Below are positions 36,506 to 46,458 of a stretch of DNA of 64,000 nt, in pieces (position 1 is the first letter of the stretch; every line of letters starts with the position of its first letter). Under the pieces are notes generated by a model. The model was not told the DNA's origin, searched no databases, and saw nothing but the letters and a program-made list of their open reading frames with translations. The position numbers and the translations under genes were made by a program. The DNA comes from Helicobacter mehlei. GTDB taxonomy: Bacteria; Campylobacterota; Campylobacteria; Campylobacterales; Helicobacteraceae. The stretch spans positions 84,000-147,999 of the forward strand of contig NZ_QXQP01000001.1 of the NCBI RefSeq assembly GCF_003660265.1, given 5' to 3'.

Positions 36506-37552
36506 ATGCGCGCGATTCTCTTGTGGCTCTTGTGCCTTGTCCCTCTTGGTTTATTTGCTAAAACCCATCAGGAGAAACCTATGCAACATACGATTTATTT
36601 AGCGGGGGGGTGTTTTTGGGGGCTGGAAGCCTATATGGAACGCATTTATGGGGTCAAAGATTCTCTAGTGGGCTATGCCAATGGCAAGAGCGATCAGACC
36701 AGTTACCATGAACTACACAACACCGATCATGCCGAAACCGTCAAAGTTACCTTTGATCCCGCTCAAATTAGTTTGGATAGACTCTTACTTTATTATTTTC
36801 GAGTCATTGATCCGACCAGCATTGATAGACAAGGCAATGATCGCGGTAGGCAGTACCGCACCGGGATTTACTACACCGATCCCAAAGATCGCCCCATCAT
36901 CGCCCAAGCCCTAGAGCAACTACAAAAACACTACCAACAAAAAATCCAAATTGAGCTAGAACCCTTGAAAAACTTTGTGGTGGCTGAGGAATACCATCAG
37001 GATTATTTGAAAAAGAATCCGGGAGGTTATTGCCATATTGATTTGAAAAAAGCTAATGAGCCCTTGATCGATCCCAATGACTACCACAAACCCAGCGATG
37101 GTGAGCTCAAAGCCAAGCTTAGTGTCCTGCAATACCAAGTTACCCAAGAAAGCCATACAGAACGCCCCTTTGATAATGAATATGACAAACTCTTTAAACC
37201 GGGCATTTATGTGGATATCACCACAGGCGAACCGCTCTTTTTAAGCACCGATAAATTTGATAGCGGTTGTGGGTGGCCTGCCTTTAGTAAGCCCATTGCT
37301 AAGGATGTGGTTAATTACCACGATGATACGAGCTTAAATCGCTTGCGAACTGAAGTGCGTAGCCGTGTAGGCAAAGCGCATTTAGGGCATGTTTTTGAAG
37401 ATGGTCCCAAAGAGTTAGGCGGTTTGCGCTATTGCATCAATAGTGCTGCCTTGAAATTTGTACCCTTAGAGGACATGGAAAAAGAGGGTTATGGCTATTT
37501 GATCCCCACTCTCAAGGCTGCCATGCTCAAGCGTGAGGTGCGTCAAAAATAA
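36506..37552 (+). CDS. msrAB: Exported methionine sulfoxide reductase MsrAB
   Basis: A 348-residue two-domain fusion with a signal sequence ([16 protein letters not shown]). The MsrA domain comes first with [14 protein letters not shown] (catalytic Cys in GCFW) and [16 protein letters not shown]. The MsrB domain begins near residue 200 with [11 protein letters not shown] and ends in [13 protein letters not shown], whose Cys is catalytic. MsrB zinc cysteines are absent. It repairs oxidised methionines in the envelope. It stands between rnj and kdsD, which I recall as neighbours in H. pylori. The stop overlaps the kdsD start (TAATG). Confidence 0.93.
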   Translation: MRAILLWLLCLVPLGLFAKTHQEKPMQHTIYLAGGCFWGLEAYMERIYGVKDSLVGYANGKSDQTSYHELHNTDHAETVKVTFDPAQISLDRLLLYYFRVIDPTSIDRQGNDRGRQYRTGIYYTDPKDRPIIAQALEQLQKHYQQKIQIELEPLKNFVVAEEYHQDYLKKNPGGYCHIDLKKANEPLIDPNDYHKPSDGELKAKLSVLQYQVTQESHTERPFDNEYDKLFKPGIYVDITTGEPLFLSTDKFDSGCGWPAFSKPIAKDVVNYHDDTSLNRLRTEVRSRVGKAHLGHVFEDGPKELGGLRYCINSAALKFVPLEDMEKEGYGYLIPTLKAAMLKREVRQK

Positions 37553-38517
37553 TGCTAGATTATGCCAGCCACGCGCGCCACACCCTAGAGCTACAAGCCA
37601 ATGCGCTTTTAAAGGCTATGGGGGCACTGAGTAACCCCATTCTAGAGCCCATAATCCACGCCCTAGCCGGTGCACCTTTGGTCGTGGTGATGGGGGTTGG
37701 CAAGAGTGCGCATGTGGGGCACAAGATTGCGGCTACGATGACTAGCACGGGCACAAAGGCGATCTTTTTGCACCCCACAGAGGCAATGCATGGAGATATG
37801 GGGATTGTGGGGAGTCAAGATGTCATCTTGGCCATTAGCTATGGGGGCGAGAGTGTGGAATTGCTCGATGCCTTGCGGGTAATTCCCTACAAAACTTTGA
37901 TTGCCATGAGTAAAGATTCGCAAAGTTCTTTGGGCAAACTGGCCACCTATCATTTAAAGCTAGAAATTGAGCAAGAAGCCTTCCACCTTGTGCCGACCAC
38001 TTCTAGCACTTTAAGTTTAGCTCTGGGTGATGTGTTGGCGGTGTGCTTGATGGCCCATAAGAACTTCCAAAAAGAAGATTTCGCACTCACCCACCCGGGG
38101 GGGTTACTGGGCAAACAATTACGCTTGCAAGTTAAGGATGTTTATCGTACCCAAAACCTGCCCTTAGTGGGCGTAGATTGTTCTTTGCACCAAGCCTTGT
38201 TGTGCGCTAATGATAAGGGCTTGGGCAATGCCCTGCTCTTGGATCGAGAGCAAAGGTTGGTGGGCGTGCTCAGCGATGGGGATATCCGCCGCGCTCTGCT
38301 CCAGCCCGCAAGTTTTGATCTCAATGCCCCGGCCAAAAATTTTGCCACCCTAGAGCCTAAGTGTATCGATAACCCCCACATGCCCTTAATCCAAGCTCTA
38401 GAGTTCATCGAAACCCACCAAATCTCGCTATTAATCGTACTAGACACCCAACAAAGGGTGCTAGGTGTGTTGCACCTACACACACTTTTAGCCCTAGGGC
38501 TTAGCAAACCCACTTAA
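37552..38517 (+). CDS. kdsD: Arabinose-5-phosphate isomerase (KpsF/KdsD)
   Basis: A 321-residue enzyme converting ribulose 5-phosphate to arabinose 5-phosphate, the first step of Kdo synthesis for the LPS inner core. An N-terminal SIS domain (VVMGVGKSAHVGHKIAATM, STGTKAIFLHPTEAMHGD, ISYGGESVELLDAL) is followed by two CBS domains (VGVLSDGDIRRALL; QRVLGVLHLHTLL). Length matches the family. The ATG overlaps msrAB. Confidence 0.92.
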   Translation: MLDYASHARHTLELQANALLKAMGALSNPILEPIIHALAGAPLVVVMGVGKSAHVGHKIAATMTSTGTKAIFLHPTEAMHGDMGIVGSQDVILAISYGGESVELLDALRVIPYKTLIAMSKDSQSSLGKLATYHLKLEIEQEAFHLVPTTSSTLSLALGDVLAVCLMAHKNFQKEDFALTHPGGLLGKQLRLQVKDVYRTQNLPLVGVDCSLHQALLCANDKGLGNALLLDREQRLVGVLSDGDIRRALLQPASFDLNAPAKNFATLEPKCIDNPHMPLIQALEFIETHQISLLIVLDTQQRVLGVLHLHTLLALGLSKPT

Positions 38518-38526
38518 AGAGGAAAC

Positions 38527-38766
38527 ATGTTTGAAAAATTGGAACTTATCATTAAAAATATTGAAAATTCCAAAGAAGAGATTGAAGTGCTCTTAAAGAT
38601 CGCCAATATCAGCTTGGGTGATTTTATTTTGATGAAACGGGGGAGCTTAGACATCCCCGACACGCTCAACATGGCCTTTTACACCCAAATTGGCGAGCAT
38701 GTGGAGGAGTTAAAGGAGCACATTAACGCGCTCAACAAATACAAACGCGAAATGCTGGTATTTTAG
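38527..38766 (+). CDS. Small helical protein upstream of glmS
   Basis: A 79-residue acidic protein, LELIIKNIENSKEEIEVLLK at the start and a second amphipathic helix EHVEELKEHINALNKYKREM at the end, both with coiled-coil heptad character. A loop with ISLGDFILMKRGSLDIPDT connects them. AGAGGAAAC precedes the ATG. H. pylori also has a small hypothetical gene before glmS (HP1531 by memory). Function unknown; coiled-coil partner binding is an inference. Confidence 0.7.
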   Translation: MFEKLELIIKNIENSKEEIEVLLKIANISLGDFILMKRGSLDIPDTLNMAFYTQIGEHVEELKEHINALNKYKREMLVF

Positions 38767-38775
38767 GGGATTGCC

Positions 38776-40590
38776 ATGTGTGGGATTGTTGGTTATATTG
38801 GCAAGCAAGAAAAAAGAGCCCTTTTGATTGCAGGACTCAAAGAGTTGGAGTATCGGGGCTATGATAGTGCCGGGTTAGCCACTTTGGAGAAAAAATGTCC
38901 GGTGCTAGAGATTTATAAGACCGATGGGAAAATCAATGCGCTGGAGAATCTGACTCAGGATTTCACTTCAAAGGGAGAGGGTGTTGGAATCGCCCACACG
39001 CGTTGGGCAACCCATGGTAAACCTAGTGCCACCAACGCCCACCCACATGTTTATGCAGGTAGTGCGATTGTGCATAATGGGATTATTGAAAATTACGCCA
39101 CCCTCAAAGAAAAATTGCAAAAAAAGGGGCATGTTTTTAGTAGTCAAACCGATAGTGAGATCATCGCCCATTTATTTGAAGCCCAATTGCAAGCCCAGAA
39201 CCTGCAAAGTGCACCCACCAAAGAACAGGCTTTACAAGCCTTCCAAAAAACTATCGCCCAGCTAGAGGGGGCATATGCGATTTTGCTCATCAACACCCAT
39301 TTTCCCACTTGTATTTTTTATGCCAAAGAGCGATCGCCCTTGCTCATAGCTCTTGCCAAACAAGGTATCTTTTTTGCCAGCGCGCCCAGTGCCCTAAGCC
39401 AAGCTAGCCAGATGGTGCGCCTAGAGGATGGGTCTATAGGCGTGCTGGATTTGCACACGCCCTTTAAGCTGGAGGATTTAGGTACGCCTTCTGCCGTGAT
39501 CCAAGATAGCACACAGAGCGATTTAGAGGGCTTCCAGACACTTATGCAAAAAGAGATTTATGAGCAATATAAAGTGCTCACATTGCTAGGACGAATCAAA
39601 GCCCAACGGGTGCATTTAGAACTCCCCAAAGGGTTTTTAGAGAATCTATCGTGTTTGAGTGTAGTTGCATGCGGATCGAGCTACCATGCGGGTTTGGTGG
39701 GCAAATACTTGATTGAAGACCTAGCCCAGCTTAAAGTGCAGGTTGAATTAGCCAGTGAATACCGCTATGCCCACTTTGCCACCCAAGCCAAAGAACTTCT
39801 GATCGCCATTTCTCAAAGTGGGGAGAGTGCGGATACCCTAGAGGCTTTAAAGTTGGCTAAAAGTTTGGGCCTAAACACGCTTGCCATTTGTAACACGCAA
39901 AATTCCACCATGAGTGCTTTAGCGCATGCCACCCTTTTAACCCATGCGGGTTTGGAACGCAGTGTAGCCTCCACAAAAGCCGTTGTGAGTCAAATTTTAA
40001 CGCTGTGGCTCTTGGCCCTAGAGTTAGGGCACAAGCGATTGTCCAAGCAAGCCTTGCAAGAGCAAATCCAAGCTCTGCATGCGAGCATGCAAGCAATCCA
40101 AGATGCCCTAGAATTGCACCCCCAAATCCAAATTTTAAGCGCGCAGATTTTAAAGCAAAACCCCAAGGGGTATTTTTTCATGGGTAGGGGGGTGTTTTAC
40201 CCCCTAGCCCTAGAAGGCGCGCTCAAGCTCAAGGAATTAGCCTATGTGCATGCGCAAGGTTATGCCAGTGCAGAGATGAAACATGGACCCATTGCCCTAG
40301 CCGATTGCAGTTTATTGAGCATCGCCCTTTTGCCCCAAAATCTCCTCTTCTCCAAGAATCTAAGCAATGTTGAGGAGTTACGCGCCCGCGACGGACTCAT
40401 CTTTGCCATTAGCCCCACGCCTATTGATAACGCCACCTTCCAAATCCAAACCAAGCCCTACCCACACTACATGCCTGAATTTTTTAGCATGCTCGTGGTC
40501 TTGCAACTCTTTGCGCTAGAGATGGCGCAACTCAAGGGATTAGATGTGGATAAACCCCGCAATCTAGCCAAAAGCGTTACGGTGGAATGA
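38776..40590 (+). CDS. glmS: Glucosamine-6-phosphate synthase
   Basis: A 604-residue glutamine-fructose-6-phosphate aminotransferase, which starts UDP-GlcNAc supply for peptidoglycan and LPS. MCGIVGYIGKQ carries the N-terminal catalytic Cys, and GIAHTRWATHGKPS and IVHNGIIENY belong to the glutaminase domain. Two SIS domains follow (ACGSSYHAGLVGKYLIE, AISQSGESADTLEAL; FMGRGVFYPLALEGALKLKE). The protein ends PRNLAKSVTVE, the signature tail that seals the active site. The stop overlaps rlmN (ATGA). Confidence 0.97.
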   Translation: MCGIVGYIGKQEKRALLIAGLKELEYRGYDSAGLATLEKKCPVLEIYKTDGKINALENLTQDFTSKGEGVGIAHTRWATHGKPSATNAHPHVYAGSAIVHNGIIENYATLKEKLQKKGHVFSSQTDSEIIAHLFEAQLQAQNLQSAPTKEQALQAFQKTIAQLEGAYAILLINTHFPTCIFYAKERSPLLIALAKQGIFFASAPSALSQASQMVRLEDGSIGVLDLHTPFKLEDLGTPSAVIQDSTQSDLEGFQTLMQKEIYEQYKVLTLLGRIKAQRVHLELPKGFLENLSCLSVVACGSSYHAGLVGKYLIEDLAQLKVQVELASEYRYAHFATQAKELLIAISQSGESADTLEALKLAKSLGLNTLAICNTQNSTMSALAHATLLTHAGLERSVASTKAVVSQILTLWLLALELGHKRLSKQALQEQIQALHASMQAIQDALELHPQIQILSAQILKQNPKGYFFMGRGVFYPLALEGALKLKELAYVHAQGYASAEMKHGPIALADCSLLSIALLPQNLLFSKNLSNVEELRARDGLIFAISPTPIDNATFQIQTKPYPHYMPEFFSMLVVLQLFALEMAQLKGLDVDKPRNLAKSVTVE

Positions 40591-41675
40591 GTTTGAAATC
40601 CTCTTTATACGGACTCCCTTTAGAGGAGCTCAAAAGTTATTGTGCCCAACACAATTTCAAGCCCTTTGTGGCTAAACAAATCTTTAGTTGGCTTTACCAA
40701 CGCTATGTCTCTAGTTTTGAGGCGATGCACAATCTCCCCAAGGGCTTTAGACAACAAGCCATGCAAGATTTTGATCTAGGCACGCTAGAGGCAGTTGCTC
40801 ATGAGTGCAGTGCCGATCAAAGCCAAAAATACTTGTTTAAAACCCCCGATGATCACACCTTTGAGAGTGTCTTTATGGTGATGAAAGACAAACAATTTGG
40901 TGGTCATGGGCAATTAATCGCCCAAGAAAAGCTGACCTTTTGTTTGAGTTGCCAAATTGGTTGCAAGGTGGGCTGTGTGTTTTGCGCAACCGCTAAGGGG
41001 GGCTTTGTGCGTAATTTATCAGCCGCTGAGATCGTGCAACAAGTGGTGTATCTCAAACGCGATCACAATTTAGAACCCACGAAGGGGATTAATTTAGTCT
41101 TTATGGGCATGGGCGAACCCTTGCATAATTTTGAACAAGTCGTGCGCGCCATCCAGATTTTAAGTGATCCAGCAGGACTAAATATTGCCCCTAGACGCAT
41201 CACCATCTCCACAAGCGGGGTTACACCGCTCATTGATGCGTTGGGCGCGCTCAATTTGGGCGTGCAATTGGCGATCTCTTTGCATGCGGTCAATGATATT
41301 TTACGCTCCAAATTAATGCCTATTAATAAAACCTATAACATCCAAGCCTTGATTGATGCCATCAGGCGTTTTCCTTTAGACACCCGCAAACGCATCATGT
41401 TTGAATATCTCGTTTTAAAAGATCTTAACGATGGCTTAGAGCATGCTAGGGCGTTGTTAAAATTGCTCAATGGACTAAGAGCTAAGGTCAATCTCATCCC
41501 CTATAACCCCATGCCAAATAGCCCCTTTGAGCGTCCCGATCCAGAAAAAGTGCAAGCTTTTGCGGACTTTTTGAATCAAAAGGGTTTGCTTTGCACAATC
41601 CGCATCTCTAAGGGGCTAGACATCAGTGCGGCTTGCGGGCAACTGCGTGAAAAACGGCTTAAGGAGCATGGATAA
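40587..41675 (+). CDS. rlmN: 23S rRNA A2503 / tRNA A37 C2-methyltransferase
   Basis: A 362-residue radical-SAM enzyme. CQIGCKVGCVFCATAKGG contains the CxxxCxxC cluster ligands, and GINLVFMGMGEPLHNFEQV follows. ISTSGVTPLIDAL and the C-terminal ISKGLDISAACGQL carry the second catalytic Cys pair region. It methylates C2 of the adenine in the peptidyl-transferase centre and in some tRNAs. The last 17 nt overlap the 3' end of the convergent hypothetical gene. Confidence 0.95.
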   Translation: MSLKSSLYGLPLEELKSYCAQHNFKPFVAKQIFSWLYQRYVSSFEAMHNLPKGFRQQAMQDFDLGTLEAVAHECSADQSQKYLFKTPDDHTFESVFMVMKDKQFGGHGQLIAQEKLTFCLSCQIGCKVGCVFCATAKGGFVRNLSAAEIVQQVVYLKRDHNLEPTKGINLVFMGMGEPLHNFEQVVRAIQILSDPAGLNIAPRRITISTSGVTPLIDALGALNLGVQLAISLHAVNDILRSKLMPINKTYNIQALIDAIRRFPLDTRKRIMFEYLVLKDLNDGLEHARALLKLLNGLRAKVNLIPYNPMPNSPFERPDPEKVQAFADFLNQKGLLCTIRISKGLDISAACGQLREKRLKEHG

Positions 41676-42429
41676 AATATTGGCAACGATAAAAGCGTTC
41701 GCCCAGTTTCGGATCGGTTAAAAGTGCATGCAAGCCATCGCGTTTCAAGGGCTTGGCATTGCCCAGTTGCTTATAAAGTAATTTTTCTCTGCGTGTATTG
41801 ATATGGGGGGCTAGGCGTTTGAAAAAGGGGCTTTTTAGCAAGGCTTGTTTTTCTGGGTAGGTGTTGCAAGCACTCACTAGATCTTGCAAGAGGATTAAAA
41901 CCCGCGCTTTTTTTTGGTTGATGGTAGCATAATGTTTGTTGAGCACGCTAAAGTAGTGGTTTTGCAAGCGGATACAGCGTTTTTGCTCGTCTGTTTTGAT
42001 TTTAAGCTGGGCTCCTAGTTCATTGAAAAGATCGTTTTTGGCACAGTCGTTTAACTTCGCATGGAAAGTCTCGGGTGTGTTTGCCTTGTCTTTGCGTTTT
42101 TGCTCGCTATCTTTAACCTCTTGGAGTAAGTCGCTTCTTTGGATTTCAACCCCATTCACCGCCGTGCCCCTAATGTCTTGGGAAGACAAGCCCACATCTT
42201 GTTCGATAGGGTGTCCTGAAGGATCTTCAAACATCGGTGGCTCTAAGCGAGTGTAGTAAAGCACTTCTTGGGATTGGCGATCGCCATTGATGGGATCATC
42301 CCCAAATTGGTCTAACTGGTTTTGGTTATCTTGGGAAAGGGAGGAAAAAAACATGGGCAAAAACATCCCCATGCACCCCAAAAACCCCAAAAGAACAAGG
42401 CTTAAAAATGCCACATACACCAAACGCAT
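41659..42429 (-). CDS. Membrane-anchored hypothetical protein
   Basis: A 256-residue protein not recognised as a family. It has an N-terminal hydrophobic anchor (FLSLVLLGFLGCMGMFLPMFF) containing a Cys in FLGC that could be, but is not clearly, a lipobox. A charged, Asp/Gln-rich linker to about 110 follows, then a helical domain with four Cys (LNDCAKND, KRCIRLQNHYF, SACNTYP, FYRCQYF), possibly paired in the periplasm. It starts 2 nt after the glycosyltransferase stop, so it is the last gene of the fabZ-mreC operon, and ends by overlapping rlmN tail to tail. Confidence 0.6.
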   Translation of the reverse strand: MRLVYVAFLSLVLLGFLGCMGMFLPMFFSSLSQDNQNQLDQFGDDPINGDRQSQEVLYYTRLEPPMFEDPSGHPIEQDVGLSSQDIRGTAVNGVEIQRSDLLQEVKDSEQKRKDKANTPETFHAKLNDCAKNDLFNELGAQLKIKTDEQKRCIRLQNHYFSVLNKHYATINQKKARVLILLQDLVSACNTYPEKQALLKSPFFKRLAPHINTRREKLLYKQLGNAKPLKRDGLHALLTDPKLGERFYRCQYFIHAP

Positions 42430-42431
42430 GC

Positions 42432-44535
42432 CTACCCCAAAAGTTGCTCTAAGTATTTTACCACTAAATCCGCGCTTTGCTTAGCTTTGATTTTTTGGGT
42501 GATCACGCGCAAGATCGATCGCTCCTCTAGCATGGTTTGTAGCCGATCGGGACTTTGCCAGAGTTTTAAGAGTTCTAGGGCTTTGCCCACGTAATCCTTA
42601 GGGCTAAAGGCGATCACGCTCTGGGCTTCTTGGTGGTAATAGCGTTGGTAATCCTCTAGACTGATGGCATGGGCAACGCAAAGTTCTTGAATGGCGGGCA
42701 TGTGGGTGCGCACAAAGGCATTAAAATTTTCTTGGCGTGCTTGGGGCGTGCTCTCTGAGAGGGTTAAGACCAGTTTATTTTTAGCACTAAACTCCGCCTT
42801 GCTCTCGCCTTGTTGCATGGGGAAAGTATCTAAGAACAAATCGATCACATGCCCATACAAATGTGCATCTACATAGCCCACAAATTTAAAGCGTTCCAAC
42901 AAAGAGGGCGGGAGGCTGTGTTTTTGGATGAGTTGCTCTAATTTTTCTTGGATGGCTTGGTTAGGACCAATCCCGCATGCCAAATACACGCTTTGGGGCA
43001 CTTGGTGCAGGATTTCTAACACACTGTGCAAAAACTCTAGGCTATCTAGTTTAGTGAGTCGCCCAATTGTACCCAAAATCAGCGCATCGGGATTAGACAC
43101 ATAAAACGAACGGGTTTTTTTAATGAGGTGTTGGCTATAGGCATCTAGAGGGGGGTTATAAAAAAAAGAGAGCATAGGGACAAAAATACCCAGATAGGGC
43201 AGATTTGACTCGCTATAAGCCCCTATGGTGGGTGCAATGTGGGTCATATAACCCTCTAGAGTATCCAAGTGATAAGCCTTGTTGCCATGGCTATAGTAAA
43301 TTTGCACCGCACTGGAACGGGTGGCAAGCAAAAAATCACTGATCCCATAGCCATTATTGGGGCTAATCAAAACACACACTTGGTGGGCATGGAGCAATTC
43401 TTTTAGCCTCAAGGCTTTTTCTAGGTGGCTTTGATAGAAGGCATCGCCTGTTGGGAGGGTGATGAGCTCAATCCCGCCCTCAAAGCTAGCCCACTCGCCC
43501 AAATTTTGCAACAACGCGATCGCTTGGGGGTCATTGGGGCTTTTTTCATCATAGTCCATGCTAAAGACCTTGATTTTAAAGCGTGCGCTAAAGGCAGGGT
43601 GCTTGGTGAGCATCGCCATTAGCGAACATTCCACCTTGAAGGGTGAGTTTTCCACCAAGCGATCCCGCAAAATACCAATCACAATGGGCGTGCTACGATC
43701 CAAGCAATAAGGGTAGCTTTTGGCGTGCGAGGCTAGGTATTGCTGGAAGAGTCGGGGGTAGTGCTTGGAGGCGATCAAAGTGATATGGGTATTAAAATCC
43801 TCCCATTGCGCCTCATCACTAAAGGCATTCCCACACACATGGTAGATGAGAAATTGCAAAAATAGGGCATGATCTAGGGCATTTGCCTCCAAAAGAGCCA
43901 TAAATAAAACTTTGTAAGTTCCATAGAGTCCTAACCATTCTTTAGAGGCGAAAAAATGCGGGACATTCCAAAGCAAATGTAATTGGGCGTTTAAAATGTT
44001 GCGTTGGGTCTTGTGATTGTGGGCTAAAAAGTAGGCAGGGTTTAAGAGCTTGTCAAGCACGCATTTAGGTGTGCTAAAGGGGACTTTTAATCTTGTAAAA
44101 AGATCGATTATCAAGGCATTGTAGTGGCATAAAAAGGCACTATCTTGCAAACAAAGTTGTTCGGTTAAAAAGTGCAACGCCTCTAATTTTGCCCCGCTCA
44201 TCAACTTGGCAATGCAAGCCAGCTCAAAAAACATGCGTGTCTCGATTGGGTTGTTGCTAGCTTGCATGGCTTGCTGGGCGAGGCTAAAATAGCGTTCAAA
44301 GTCCATATCTAGGGCGATCATATCTGGAATCAACAAGCCCAAATACAAATATTTGATTCCCAACACCTCACCTTTTTTAAACAAGTGGAGGGCTTTAGAA
44401 GTGAAAACCTTAAAAATTTCTAGTTGTTTGTCTTGGGGGATGGGTGTATCTAGCAACGCATCTAAACTATTTTCTAAAAAAAAATGCGCCCTCGCTCAAG
44501 AGCAAATCTTGGTAAAAACGCGCAAAATCTGGCAT
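42432..44535 (-). CDS. Large glycosyltransferase, frame broken near the start by a T9 tract
   Basis: The open reading (42432-44456, 674 codons) has a helical TPR-like N-terminal half and a C-terminal GT-B domain. That domain includes IYYSHGNKAYHLDTLEGYM, ILGTIGRLTKLDSLEFL and VYLACGIGPNQAIQEKL, then FKFVGYVDAHLYGHVIDLFLDTFP, similar to GT41-like transferases. ATG 44535 overlaps the mreC stop (TAATG) and begins MPDFARFYQDLLLSEGAFF. After nine T it runs into a stop. With eight T it continues FLENSLDALLDTPIPQ in frame with the rest, giving 700 residues; the full span is one base over a multiple of three. Without that the only start is an unsupported TTG at 44456. The gene therefore looks switched off or mis-sequenced; sugar and acceptor are unknown. 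Confidence 0.72.
44476..44484 (-). repeat. T9 homopolymer in glycosyltransferase gene
   Basis: Nine A on the plus strand, nine T in the coding strand, 17 codons after the ATG. Eight would put the gene in frame. Confidence 0.85.
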
Positions 44536-45392
44536 TATGGCATACTCACTAAGGTGGTGTAAAAAATCATCTGATCGAGGGGATCGACTTGGAGCAAGGC
44601 TCTTTTATAAAGGTAGTGATCTTCTATGCTGGCGACTTTGCCGACATAAATTCCCGTGCTAAAGATGTGATCCATGCCACTGGTAAAAACGGGGTCTCCC
44701 ACTTGGATGGGCGCATAGGCGGGCAAAAAGCTCACATAGGTATTAAACGACTCGCTGGTGATAAAACCATAATAGACTTTCCCGCCATTTTTAACCATCA
44801 CACTATAGCTAGTCTGCGGATCACCATGCAAGAGTCCCACAAAACGCCCATCTCTTTGCACAGCAATCCCTATGGTGCGGTTAAATGCCACCATGCCCAA
44901 AATCTGATCTTTGGGATAGGAGGCTTTGACATCTAAGAGTAACTGGTGGGTATCGCCCAACTTGGCAAAGCCATAAACCCGCGTGAGTGTAAAAAGCGGA
45001 GAGGGGATCAAGGCCGACTCTAGGGGGATTGTACAAACATGTGGGTTTTTAGTGGTGTTAGAAAGGAGGGCGGACAGATTTGAGGTGTTGGGCGCATAGG
45101 TCTTTTGGAGATTTTCTAAATTGTCAATCGCCACCATTAGAGCTTTGTTTTTGCTGATGAGGTCAGCATAGGCCAATTTGAGATCGCGATAATCTTGTAG
45201 TTGTTGCTGGTAATCCTCAATCATTTGGGCTTGCTGGAAGTGCTTTTGGTAGCCCAAAACAAAATAATCTTTGGTGTTTAAAAAAAAGACTTTGATTTTA
45301 TCGCTTAAATAACTGCTAGAGCCACGGATGTCTAGCAAATACAAGATAGTGAAGAAAACGCCTAAAACTAAAATGCCCCGCTTACCAACCAA
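44535..45392 (-). CDS. mreC: Rod-shape-determining protein MreC
   Basis: A 285-residue bitopic protein that links the cytoplasmic MreB filament to periplasmic cell-wall enzymes. An N-terminal transmembrane helix (GILVLGVFFTILYLLDI), a coiled coil near 60-110 (QQLQDYRDLKLAYADLISKN) and a double beta-barrel domain with KLGDTHQLLLD, GDPQTSYSVMVKNGG and VGDPVFTSGMDHIFSTGIYVGKVASIE follow the family plan. It starts 8 nt after mreB and its stop overlaps the glycosyltransferase ATG. Confidence 0.92.
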   Translation of the reverse strand: MVGKRGILVLGVFFTILYLLDIRGSSSYLSDKIKVFFLNTKDYFVLGYQKHFQQAQMIEDYQQQLQDYRDLKLAYADLISKNKALMVAIDNLENLQKTYAPNTSNLSALLSNTTKNPHVCTIPLESALIPSPLFTLTRVYGFAKLGDTHQLLLDVKASYPKDQILGMVAFNRTIGIAVQRDGRFVGLLHGDPQTSYSVMVKNGGKVYYGFITSESFNTYVSFLPAYAPIQVGDPVFTSGMDHIFSTGIYVGKVASIEDHYLYKRALLQVDPLDQMIFYTTLVSMP

Positions 45393-45400
45393 ACTTGATC

Positions 45401-46438
45401 CTACAAATCCCCTAGACTGCTCAATAAATCTAAATCTTCAATGGCTTTACTTGTGCCCCTAGCCACCGCTAAAAGTGGTTCTTCGCCCACAAAAACGGGC
45501 AACTTGACAATATTGCTCAAATATTTATCTAGCCCACGAATCAAAGCCCCCCCACCTGTGAGCACAACCCCATTTTCCACAATATCCCCAGCCAAGTCGG
45601 GCTTAACCTCTTCTAAAACAGATTTTAAGGCGTTGCTGATCTCTTTAATCTGTTCCTTGATCGCCTCTCTAACATCTTCGCTATTGAGCTCAATGGTGTT
45701 TAAAATCCCGCTCACTTGATCGCGTCCGCTGACTTCCATTTTTAAAGGGGGATCTAGTTCAATGGCGGACCCAATGGCGATTTTAATTTCCTCGCCCGTG
45801 CGCTCCCCGATCTGCAAGTTGTAGGTTTTGCGGACATAATCTACAATGCTAGCATCTAACTTATTACCCGCCACACGGATACTCTTACTCACCACCAACC
45901 CCCCAAGACTAATCACCCCAATTTCTGTTGTGCCCCCGCCAATGTCCACAATCAAGCTCCCTTGTGGGTCTTTAACCGGCAAGCCCGCCCCAATGGCTGC
46001 AGCCATGGGCTCCTCAATCAAAAACACCTCTCTAGCTCCCGCACTCATTGCACTCTCTTTAACCGCCTTGCGCTCCACGCTGGTTAGCCCATAGGGCACG
46101 CATACCATGATTCGGGGGCGGATCAAGGATTTGCGTTTGTGGGCTTTTTCAATAAAATAACGAATCATTTTCTCGGTGATGTCAAAATCAGCAATCACCC
46201 CATCTTTCATGGGGCGAATGGCTTGCACGCCAGCAGGCGTTTTGCCAATCATCTCCTTAGCCTCGCTCCCCACCGCTAACACCTCTTCCATGCGGTCGTA
46301 TTTGTTGAGTTTGACGGCGACAATGGAAGGCTCGTTGATGATGATACCCTGTCCCTTGACAGATACCACGGTATTAGCCGTGCCTAAGTCAATCGCTACA
46401 TCGTGAGAAAAGACACCGATTATTTTATCTAGGATCAT
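45401..46438 (-). CDS. mreB: Rod-shape-determining protein MreB
   Basis: A 345-residue bacterial actin that directs lateral cell-wall growth. DVAIDLGTANTVVSVKGQGI is the first phosphate loop, GSLIVDIGGGTTEIGVISLGG the second, and GVVLTGGGALIRGLDKYL the adenosine motif. EEPMAAAIGAGLPV precedes the second loop. Length equals the family norm. The chain clpX-mreB-mreC is the order seen in H. pylori. Confidence 0.97.
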   Translation of the reverse strand: MILDKIIGVFSHDVAIDLGTANTVVSVKGQGIIINEPSIVAVKLNKYDRMEEVLAVGSEAKEMIGKTPAGVQAIRPMKDGVIADFDITEKMIRYFIEKAHKRKSLIRPRIMVCVPYGLTSVERKAVKESAMSAGAREVFLIEEPMAAAIGAGLPVKDPQGSLIVDIGGGTTEIGVISLGGLVVSKSIRVAGNKLDASIVDYVRKTYNLQIGERTGEEIKIAIGSAIELDPPLKMEVSGRDQVSGILNTIELNSEDVREAIKEQIKEISNALKSVLEEVKPDLAGDIVENGVVLTGGGALIRGLDKYLSNIVKLPVFVGEEPLLAVARGTSKAIEDLDLLSSLGDL

Positions 46439-46458
46439 GAAACTCTTTCTTTTGGATT

